Source: Clostridium sp. MCC353
GTDB taxonomy: Bacteria > Bacillota > Clostridia > Lachnospirales > Lachnospiraceae
Reading direction: 5' to 3'
DNA: 64,000 nucleotides
Assembly (NCBI RefSeq): GCF_018785315.1
Contig: NZ_WQPN01000066.1
Location: 1-64,000 of the forward strand
Below are positions 7,692 through 14,421 of this stretch, in pieces. Positions within the stretch are counted from its first letter, which is position 1. Every line of letters starts with the position of its first letter. A program made the translations under genes and the position numbers. The notes below the pieces were generated by a model that made no database searches, had not been told where the DNA came from, and saw only the letters and a program-made list of their open reading frames with translations.

Positions 7692-9083
7692 ATGCCCAAA
7701 AAAGAAAATTCAAAACTCATCCGGGTAGCCGCCTACAGCCGGGTGTCTTCAGACGAGCAGGCAAAACACGGGGATTCCATGCGGGATCAGGGGGAACGGA
7801 CCCTGGAATACATAAACAGCCACTCCAATATGATCCTGGCGGGAGTTTTTACTGATGACGGAATTTCAGGCCAAAAATTGGACCGGGATGATTTTCAGCG
7901 CCTCATGGACGCAGTGAAAGCGGATGAAATCGATCTGATCATCTTTACCAAACTGGAGCGGTGGTTCCGCAGCCTGAGGCATTATCTGAATACCCAGGCC
8001 ATTTTAGAGGAACACAATGTGTGCTGGACTGCCATAGACCAGCCTTATTTCGACACCAGCACCCCCCACGGCCGCGCCTTTGTGGCCCAATCCATGATGT
8101 GGGCGGAGCTGGAAGCCCAAAACGACGGCATCCGCATCACAGACGTATTTAAAAACAAAGTGAAGTACGGGGAGGTGATTACCGGTAAAGTGCCGCGTGG
8201 CTACCGGATCGAAAATAAGCACCTGGTCTTTTCTGAAGAGGCGCCTGCCATTTATGACAGCATCTTATATTTTTTGAAAACCCAGTCCCTGAGCGGTACA
8301 ATCAAATATATGCGCAGCCAGTACGGCATAACCATGACCCTCGCCAACTTCAAGGAAAGCATTCTGCGCAATCCCAAATACACAGGGCGGTACAGGGACA
8401 ATGAATCCTACTGTCCGCGCCTGATCTCCGATGATATTTGGGATGAAATCCAGAAAATTCTAAATGCCAACAGAAACATCAAGAGGAACCAGAGGTATCC
8501 GTACATTTTTTCAGGGCTTCTCGTCTGCGGTGAATGCGGCTGTAAAATGAGCGGCTGTAAAATTAACGTATGCATAAAACGGAATAGCGGAAAAGAATAC
8601 CGTTATAAATATCCGGCCTACGAATGCAAGCAATACCGCACTTGCAGGGAATGCCCCAACGGAGGGGAAATAAGGGAAAAAGCAATTGAAGCGTATTTAT
8701 TGGAATATATGGGGGCACAAATGGAGACTTTCACCGCGGCCTATACGAACCGGAGCAAAAATACCTTAGACAACCGGGGAAGGAAAGCCGCCATCCGCAA
8801 AAAGATGGACCGTTTAAAAGATCTTTATATTGACGGATTAATTTCTTTAGAGGAATACAAATATGACCGGGAAACCTATTCGGCGGAGCTGGAAGGCCTT
8901 CCCGATTTTGTAGAATCTCCTGTCGACTTCACAAAGATCAGCAGTCTTTTAAACAGTTGTTTCGAGACCATTTATGCTTCTTTTGACAACGAAGAAAAAC
9001 GCCGTTTCTGGCGGTCTGTTGTGAAGGAAGTCAGCATTTCCAAAAGTAATAACAGGCAGAGAGAATATAAGATATTCTTATGA
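7692..9083 (+). CDS. Large serine recombinase (site-specific integrase/excisionase)
   Basis: A 463-residue large serine recombinase that cuts and rejoins DNA through a phosphoserine bond. The resolvase domain (about 10-150) has the catalytic serine in AYSRVSSDEQ (Ser19) plus FTKLERWFRSL. The recombinase domain spans about 165-270. A zinc ribbon follows, with CGECGCKM and CKQYRTCREC (about 275-330). A coiled-coil segment lies near residues 365-400. All parts expected of a working enzyme are present. GGAGG from the upstream structured repeat serves as its ribosome-binding site. It is the only catalytic gene in the element and very likely made the feoB insertion. Confidence 0.93.
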   Translation: MPKKENSKLIRVAAYSRVSSDEQAKHGDSMRDQGERTLEYINSHSNMILAGVFTDDGISGQKLDRDDFQRLMDAVKADEIDLIIFTKLERWFRSLRHYLNTQAILEEHNVCWTAIDQPYFDTSTPHGRAFVAQSMMWAELEAQNDGIRITDVFKNKVKYGEVITGKVPRGYRIENKHLVFSEEAPAIYDSILYFLKTQSLSGTIKYMRSQYGITMTLANFKESILRNPKYTGRYRDNESYCPRLISDDIWDEIQKILNANRNIKRNQRYPYIFSGLLVCGECGCKMSGCKINVCIKRNSGKEYRYKYPAYECKQYRTCRECPNGGEIREKAIEAYLLEYMGAQMETFTAAYTNRSKNTLDNRGRKAAIRKKMDRLKDLYIDGLISLEEYKYDRETYSAELEGLPDFVESPVDFTKISSLLNSCFETIYASFDNEEKRRFWRSVVKEVSISKSNNRQREYKIFL

Positions 9084-9106
9084 TTTTGTTTTTCCTCTAA
9101 TTACGG

Positions 9107-9119
9107 CAGCATACGGGAA
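9107..9119. other. attR core of the feoB element
   Basis: The second copy of CAGCATACGGGAA. The bases after it (9120 on) resume the feoB frame with the codons for Trp-Pro-Gly. Confidence 0.8.
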
Positions 9120-9211
9120 ACTGGCCGGGTAAAACGGTAGCCTCCGCAAGGGGCACATTTGATTATGAGGGCCAAAGTTTTCTTCTGGTAGATCTGCCAG
9201 GTACTTATTCG

Positions 9212-10852
9212 TTGTCAGCACATTCAGAGGAAGAAGAAATCACCAGAGATTATTTGAGTTCAGGGGATGCGGACATGACGGTAGTCGTTTGCGACGCCAC
9301 TTGTCTGGAACGGGGGCTTCACCTGCTGAAACAGATTATTTCACTGGATGAGTTGAAAGATACGGGCAAGCCGGTGATTTTATGTGTGAATCTTTGTGAT
9401 GAAGCGGGTAAAAAGGGGATCGAAATAGATTTTGACCTGCTGCGGGACGTAATACAAATCCCTGTGGTTTCCTGCTGCGCCCGCTGTCAAAATTCATTGG
9501 TGGGATTGAAACAAGCGCTGGTAGACGCGGAGGAGCAGACCTTTCATTATGAATGTCTGGATTTTTCGCCCAAACGGCTGGCAGAAGAAGTGGTGGAATA
9601 TACAAAAGCCGATTACCGCCGGAGGGAGGAACTCTTAGACCGGATCGTGACGGGTAAAGTCAGCGGATTAATTCTCATGGTGGCTCTGCTTTTGGGCGTA
9701 TTCTGGCTGACCATGACCGGGGCCAATTATCCCGGGGAGGTTCTGTGGAGCTGTCTGTTCTATGTGGAAGCCCGTTTAGCAGAATGGATGATCTCTATCC
9801 ACGCTCCCGGCTGGATGATCGGGGCGCTGGTGTATGGAGTTTACAGGGTCCTGGCCTGGGTAGTTGCGGTAATGCTGCCGCCTATGGCTATCTTCTTCCC
9901 GCTGTTCACACTGCTGGAAGATCTGGGATATCTGCCAAGGGTGGCATTTAACATGGATCATGCGTTTCAAAAATGCAAGGCCTGCGGAAAACAGTGCCTG
10001 ACTATGGCCATGGGGCTGGGCTGCAATGCTGCCGGAGTTGTGGGCTGCCGCATCATCGATTCGCCCAGAGAGCGTTTAATCGCGATTCTGACCAACGCCA
10101 TGGTTCCCTGCAACGGGAGATTTCCGACAATTTTTACCCTGATTACGCTGTTCTTTGTGGCGGGAATCCATGACTCTTTTGCCGCGTCACTGGGATCCGC
10201 GGCCATTTTAACACTGGCGATCGTAGGCGGAGTTATGGCCACTCTCGGCTGTTCCTGGCTTCTGTCGCACACGCTTTTAAAGGGCGTTCCTTCCTCATTT
10301 ACATTGGAACTGCCCCCTTACCGGAGACCGCAGATCGGAAAAGTAATTGTGCGCTCCATTTTTGACAGGACGCTGTTCGTTCTGGGCAGAGCTGTGGCTG
10401 TGGCGGCCCCTGCCGGGCTGGTCATATGGATTCTGGCCAATACGTATGTGGATGGGCAGAGCCTGCTGATCATTTTGACGGGATTTTTCGATCCTCTCGC
10501 CAGGCTCATGGGCTTGGACGGCGTTATTCTGGCCGCCTTTATCCTGGGATTTCCGGCAAATGAAATCGTCCTGCCGATCATTCTGATGGCCTACTTACAA
10601 ACCGGAACACTGGTGGAAATGACGGACATTGCCGCCCTGAAAGACCTGCTGGTCAGCCACGGATGGACCTGGGTCACTGCCGTCTGCATGCTCATATTCT
10701 GCCTGTTCCACTGGCCTTGTTCCACAACCTGCCTGACCATCCGCAAAGAAACCGGCTCCTGGAAATGGACCGCAGCAGCCGTATTGCTCCCAACTCTTTT
10801 AGGATTCGTACTCTGCGTGATCGTCGCTTCGGTTGCCCGGCTTTTCAACTAG
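9212..10852 (+). CDS. feoB: FeoB ferrous iron transporter, 3' portion (lacks the G1 region)
   Basis: The frame is open from 9119, and 9212 is only the first possible (TTG) start. It carries the remaining G motifs (G3 in VDLPGTYSL just upstream of 9212, G4 in CVNLCDEAG), the helical GDI region, and the membrane part with the Gate motifs MGLGCNAAGVVGCRI and NAMVPCNGRFPT, plus LELPPYRRP. About eight hydrophobic segments are visible. Without the P-loop encoded at 6822-6921 the protein should not bind GTP, so Fe(II) uptake is presumably off unless the element leaves. The restored product would be 610 residues, at the short end for FeoB. TTG initiation is not supported by a ribosome-binding site. 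Confidence 0.88.
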   Translation: MSAHSEEEEITRDYLSSGDADMTVVVCDATCLERGLHLLKQIISLDELKDTGKPVILCVNLCDEAGKKGIEIDFDLLRDVIQIPVVSCCARCQNSLVGLKQALVDAEEQTFHYECLDFSPKRLAEEVVEYTKADYRRREELLDRIVTGKVSGLILMVALLLGVFWLTMTGANYPGEVLWSCLFYVEARLAEWMISIHAPGWMIGALVYGVYRVLAWVVAVMLPPMAIFFPLFTLLEDLGYLPRVAFNMDHAFQKCKACGKQCLTMAMGLGCNAAGVVGCRIIDSPRERLIAILTNAMVPCNGRFPTIFTLITLFFVAGIHDSFAASLGSAAILTLAIVGGVMATLGCSWLLSHTLLKGVPSSFTLELPPYRRPQIGKVIVRSIFDRTLFVLGRAVAVAAPAGLVIWILANTYVDGQSLLIILTGFFDPLARLMGLDGVILAAFILGFPANEIVLPIILMAYLQTGTLVEMTDIAALKDLLVSHGWTWVTAVCMLIFCLFHWPCSTTCLTIRKETGSWKWTAAAVLLPTLLGFVLCVIVASVARLFN

Positions 10853-10883
10853 GTGTATAATAGATAGGAAACTGTTCAGACAG

Positions 10884-10906
10884 GTCTGCGCCTCTACTGC
10901 GCAGAC
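10884..10906 (+). terminator. Hairpin after feoB
   Basis: GTCTGCGC and GCGCAGAC form a perfect 8-bp stem with a 7-nt loop, 31 bp after the feoB stop. No T run follows, so the terminator role is uncertain. Confidence 0.4.
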
Positions 10907-11051
10907 TATACGAAAACATAGCGCCTGCAGGCATCCGGCTCCCCGCCCCAGGCGAATTCAATGTGCCGTTCTGTACAGTTACAACAGATACAAAAATACC
11001 ACAGAGGAACAATGCCCTCTGAATATCTATCAATTGGAGGCTGCGATACCA

Positions 11052-11585
11052 ATGATCAGTCAGATTACAAAGTTAAAATGCATGAATTTTACAGAGCAGG
11101 TGCTTCATGTCCCGGGAAATTATTCCGGAGGCATTTTAGAAATGGCAATCGTCTTTGACAGTTCTTTAGACCGCCAGACCGTAACTGCTTTGACCGGCGA
11201 TTTGATAAAGGCCTTAAAAGCACACAGTCCTGTCTTTAGAAATGTGCGGTTAAATACCATCATATGGAAAAGCGGAAATGAATTGATTAAAGAAGTAACT
11301 CCAATGCCGGTTTTACAGTTGGGACGTTTCTTTGACAATTGGGAAACAGCGGGTCAGACAAAATCATTTGACGAACTGGCCCGCCAGCTCCGGCTGTTTT
11401 ATGCCCGCTCGAAACTGATTTTTGTGTTGACCACTGGGGATTTTTATATGGAAGATGTGGATCAGACAATTTCATATATGAAACCGTTTTTGGAAAAAAA
11501 GCTGATTTTCCTTACAACAGACAGGGATGAAACAGCTCTGAAGCTTACACGGCGGACCATATTGGTTCGGAATCATGTGGAGTGA
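11052..11585 (+). CDS. Uncharacterised protein, possible von Willebrand A-like fold
   Basis: A 177-residue soluble protein I do not recognise. AIVFDSSLDRQTVTALTGDL resembles the first strand and the DxSxS-like loop of a vWA domain. It is followed by an alternating strand/helix pattern ending LIFLTTDRDETALKL. The start at 11052 was chosen because GGAGG lies 11 nt upstream; an upstream frame to 10833 reads through the feoB 3' end and is not coding-like. It sits between feoB and the convergent PTS gene. Confidence 0.65.
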   Translation: MISQITKLKCMNFTEQVLHVPGNYSGGILEMAIVFDSSLDRQTVTALTGDLIKALKAHSPVFRNVRLNTIIWKSGNELIKEVTPMPVLQLGRFFDNWETAGQTKSFDELARQLRLFYARSKLIFVLTTGDFYMEDVDQTISYMKPFLEKKLIFLTTDRDETALKLTRRTILVRNHVE

Positions 11586-11589
11586 GGGG

Positions 11590-12081
11590 TTACCTTTCGC
11601 TCCACTCCCCAATCACCGTCTGTCCTGCAGCCGCATCCATCCCTGTCATATACACGGGCGGTTCCATTCCTTTCAAATCTGTTATAACAAAAATCACAAG
11701 GTCGGAATACCCTCTCTCCTCAATCATTTTCCGGTCAAATTTGAGCAAAATATCTCCGCATTTCACCTTAGTCCCGGTTTTGACACAAAGCGTAAACCCT
11801 TCGCCATTCAACGCAACCGTATCTAAACCAACATGAATTAAAACTTCCATGCCATTCGACAGCGTCAGTCCTATAACATGTTTGGAATCCTCCATTACCA
11901 CGCTGACCACTCCGTCTGCCGGCGCTGTAATCTGTCCCTCGGACGGATAAACTGCGACTCCGTCACCCAGCCTCTTAGAGGAAAACACCGGATCAGGCAC
12001 TTCCTCCATTGGAATTACTTTCCCGGACACAAATGCGGTCAAATGACCGGGCCGGCTCTTTTTCTTCATGAATCCAAGCAT
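11590..12081 (-). CDS. crr: PTS glucose-family IIA protein
   Basis: A 163-residue EIIA(Glc) domain protein. It accepts phosphate from HPr on a histidine and passes it to an EIIB. The active His lies in NGMEVLIHVGLDTV, and the other conserved His matches DSKHVIGL. Further motifs are PADGVVSVV and TGTKVKCGDILLKFD. It is a stand-alone IIA without IIB/IIC here, so it probably serves transporters encoded elsewhere. The start was set at 12081 (MLGFMKKK) because AAGGAG lies 8 nt before it. Confidence 0.9.
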   Translation of the reverse strand: MLGFMKKKSRPGHLTAFVSGKVIPMEEVPDPVFSSKRLGDGVAVYPSEGQITAPADGVVSVVMEDSKHVIGLTLSNGMEVLIHVGLDTVALNGEGFTLCVKTGTKVKCGDILLKFDRKMIEERGYSDLVIFVITDLKGMEPPVYMTGMDAAAGQTVIGEWSER

Positions 12082-12154
12082 CGCTTCTTCTCCTTTTCTC
12101 AGAACACACAATGGTTTTCAGTAATAATACGTCCATACTCCTGTTCTAATGATT

Positions 12155-12640
12155 TCAAATAATGATACATCCATACTCCTGTTTTAGCTGCTCATAGGGC
12201 ATCCTGCAATTGGCTGGACTGGTGGAAGGCAGCATGACGGATGGAATTCCGGTTTTGGGGTAGCAGTACTTCTTATATAAGGCAGTCGCTTTGCTGCCGG
12301 TAGTATAGATCTTTTCTATACTGGCCTGTTTCAGTATAATATTCATGTCATTGGGAACCGGATTTTTAATACTGGCATCATCCGCTCCCCGGATTTCGCA
12401 GCTTGCAAGGACATCCCACAGCGCTATATGGTGTTTTTTTACTAAAATAATCTTTTCTTCTATTGTTTGGGGCATCTGCTCATTCAAAATATCTGACAGA
12501 ACTTTCCAAAAACGGTTTCTGGGATGGCCGTAGTAAAATCCCTGTTCTCTTGACTTTGGCGACGGGATTGTTCCCAATATTAAAATTTTCGATTCGGTGT
12601 CATAGATTGGCGAAAATTGATGATGTACGATTTCTGACAT
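12155..12640 (-). CDS. DNA-deoxyinosine glycosylase (uracil-DNA glycosylase family 6)
   Basis: A 161-residue UDG-superfamily base-excision enzyme. Motif 1 is LILGTIPSPKSREQGFYYGH and the later HPRNRFWKVL is typical of the hypoxanthine-DNA glycosylase branch. The C-terminal motif is LPSTSPANCRMPYEQL. It likely removes deaminated bases. The start at 12640 has GGAGG exactly 6 nt before it, within a short segment matching the 3' end of the structured repeats; the longer frames to 12670 and 12706 also have ATG codons. It stands alone between the PTS and lipoprotein genes. Confidence 0.82.
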   Translation of the reverse strand: MSEIVHHQFSPIYDTESKILILGTIPSPKSREQGFYYGHPRNRFWKVLSDILNEQMPQTIEEKIILVKKHHIALWDVLASCEIRGADDASIKNPVPNDMNIILKQASIEKIYTTGSKATALYKKYCYPKTGIPSVMLPSTSPANCRMPYEQLKQEYGCIII

Positions 12641-12672
12641 ATTATCCCTCCATGCCGAAGCGTTTTTCATGT
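12641..12672 (-). repeat. Structured repeat, copy D (3' end only)
   Basis: On the minus strand AAAAACGCTTCGGCATGGAG matches the last ~25 bases of copies A-C (one C-to-T change in the CTCC). It again places GGAGG 6 nt before ATG. The upstream hairpins are absent. Confidence 0.6.
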
Positions 12673-12801
12673 TAACCTCTATTTTGTTAAAAGCTGTTGT
12701 TATCATTATATTTCATAGATCTGCAAGTCCACTATTTTCTCTATCATACCTCAAATCCCGGATTTTTACATCACTTGCCCAGAATAAAGTTACGAAAAGT
12801 G

Positions 12802-12845
12802 AAAAAAGCAGCCTCAGGCACTTTTTAATCTGTGCCTTTAGCTGC
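12802..12845 (-). terminator. Terminator of the acidic lipoprotein gene
   Basis: On the minus strand GCAGC..AGGCAC pairs with GTGCCT..GCTGC and is followed by six T residues. It lies just after the stop at 12883. Confidence 0.85.
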
Positions 12846-12882
12846 CTTTTCCTTATGTAAGCCATTGAAGGCCGTTTCTCAA

Positions 12883-13266
12883 TTACTGAGCTGCGCTTGT
12901 GCTCTCTGCTTCTTCTGTTGTTTCTTCTACAGCTTCTGCATCAGCTTCTTCTGCCTTCTCTGATTCTGCAGCTTCTGCATCAGCTTCTTCTAAAGATTCT
13001 GCTTCAGTTGATTCAGCATCGCTTGAATCTTCTGCGCTTGCGTCTTCTGCGTTGGATTCTGCTGCGCTTGAATCTTCTGCGCTTGTCTCGTCTGCAACAG
13101 TTGTTTCTTCTGTTGTAACTTCTTCCGCAGTTGTTTCAACGGTTGTCTCAACTGTTGTCTCTGCATTTGTGGATTCTGCTTTTTCACCGCCGCAAGCTGT
13201 CACGGATACAGCCAGCATACCAGCTAAAGCTACTGCACATACACCTTTTTTTAATGTTTTTTTCAT
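12883..13266 (-). CDS. Low-complexity acidic lipoprotein
   Basis: A 127-residue secreted lipoprotein. The first 25 residues are a lipoprotein signal peptide ending in VTACGG, so Cys25 should be lipidated. The rest consists almost only of Glu, Ala, Thr, Ser and Asp in short repeats (ETTVETTVETTAEE, AEDSSAAESNAEDASAEDSS) and is probably disordered. Function unknown; it may be a surface spacer or cation-binding tail. The start at 13266 has GGGAGA before it. A strong terminator follows, so it is monocistronic. The repetitive codons create long mirror frames on the other strand, which are not genes. Confidence 0.75.
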   Translation of the reverse strand: MKKTLKKGVCAVALAGMLAVSVTACGGEKAESTNAETTVETTVETTAEEVTTEETTVADETSAEDSSAAESNAEDASAEDSSDAESTEAESLEEADAEAAESEKAEEADAEAVEETTEEAESTSAAQ

Positions 13267-13476
13267 AATTTTTTCTCCCTTTTGCCGCCTTATTATAGTT
13301 GCTCCAGCGACGTAATGAATTATAGCAAATTGTAGCGGAAAAGCAATTATATTCATAAAATAGTAAGATTTTTTCTTTTTTTCTTAATTCTTTTAATTAT
13401 GTTTTCATACTTTTCGAGGTTTTGTACCAATATATTACATTTATTTTGAAACTCCTTCCAGCCGTTTTTCCACATC

Positions 13477-14421
13477 TTACCTCCTCTTATCATGAGTAAT
13501 ATTGTGTTTCTTTTTCTCTTTTAAAAGCCGGACCAGATAGATTAAACATGCTGCTAAAATCAGCAATACTCCTATTGAAACGGTAATGATCACCGTTGTC
13601 CTTATCCAGTTTTTCCAATTGGCCGGGGGGATCATTTCTTTTGTTTCCATTGTCTCCGGCTCCGTTTGAACAATTGATTCTTCAAATGTTTCCGCAGGCT
13701 GGTCAAGGGTACGGTATACAGCCTCCCACTGGATTCCTCCCTGCTTTGTCAAAACTGCTTTCCCCCCATATCTGACCTGATAATCACATAAGCGTTTTTC
13801 TCCTGATGCAGCCGCATCACGGCACCATTGGCCCGATTCGTCCTGATAGGGTTCTCCTCTCCATTCAATTCCGGTTAAATGGTAATCACTTTCCGGCAGT
13901 TCCGCCATAGCCAGCAGTACGCCTTCATACCCCTCTAATTTGGGCCTGTCTTCATCCGGCATGATAAGATAATCTCCCAAATAATAGGCATCTGAATGGT
14001 AATCGTGGTAAGTTATGGGGAGTTCCATGCCTGTTTCCCAGCGTTCCGCCAAACAAATCACTTCCTGGACCGGATAATCGGAAGTTATCTTCTCTCTGTT
14101 ATATTCATTATAAATGGTGATCTCGGAAGTCGGTGGAATACGGTCTGTGTATTCCATCCCCTCATAAATCACCTCATTTTCTACGATCTTCTCAGCCTTT
14201 TTATCCGGCAGTTCTATCGTTCGCCAGGAATCCAGGCTGTAGACTACTCCATTTTCATCCACATATTGCTGATCTGGCGGATTGAATTCCGGATTTTCCG
14301 AAGAAAATATCTCGCTGGTTATTGTTATTTCTTCTGCCTGAGGCCCTTGTGCGGATACTTCAAAATGATAACAGCTCGTAAACAGGAGGGCAGAGAATAT
14401 TAAATATAATAACTTCTTCAT
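13477..14421 (-). CDS. Membrane-anchored surface protein coupled to the giant adhesin
   Basis: A 314-residue protein with a signal peptide at residues 1-25. A possible lipobox is LLFTSC, though the following YHFEVSAQ could also be a signal-peptidase I site. A long extracellular part of about 240 residues follows, then one transmembrane helix (TTVIITVSIGVLLILAACLI) and a basic cytoplasmic tail (KEKKKHNITHDKRR). Its ATG overlaps the TGA of the adhesin gene (ATGA), so the two are translationally coupled and probably work together at the cell surface. I know no family for it; it may be an accessory or assembly subunit. Confidence 0.72.
   Translation of the reverse strand: MKKLLYLIFSALLFTSCYHFEVSAQGPQAEEITITSEIFSSENPEFNPPDQQYVDENGVVYSLDSWRTIELPDKKAEKIVENEVIYEGMEYTDRIPPTSEITIYNEYNREKITSDYPVQEVICLAERWETGMELPITYHDYHSDAYYLGDYLIMPDEDRPKLEGYEGVLLAMAELPESDYHLTGIEWRGEPYQDESGQWCRDAAASGEKRLCDYQVRYGGKAVLTKQGGIQWEAVYRTLDQPAETFEESIVQTEPETMETKEMIPPANWKNWIRTTVIITVSIGVLLILAACLIYLVRLLKEKKKHNITHDKRR

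Larger units (their letters stand above)
6909..9119 (+). mobile_element. 2198-bp serine-recombinase element inserted in feoB
   Basis: The insertion is bounded by 13-bp direct repeats CAGCATACGGGAA (6909-6921 and 9107-9119). It carries only a minus-strand XRE regulator, a non-coding stretch with a structured repeat, and a plus-strand large serine recombinase. Removing one repeat and the intervening DNA restores the FeoB frame exactly. Joining the two element ends gives a dyad: GTTTTTCCTCTAATTAC (9088-9104) on one side of the core, and GTTATTTAGAGGGAAAAC (6925-6942), its near-complement, on the other. This is the layout of an attP site. No cargo, plasmid-transfer or phage structural gene is present. 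Confidence 0.88.

Noticed and set aside
10833-11051. Longer N-terminus for the protein at 11052
   Set aside because: The extension starts inside the feoB 3' end and contains the post-feoB hairpin; the 11052 ATG has GGAGG.
12899-13315. Plus-strand Ser/Ala-rich frame of 138 codons
   Set aside because: Mirror of the Glu/Ala/Thr-rich lipoprotein gene on the other strand, which has the signal peptide, ribosome-binding site and terminator.
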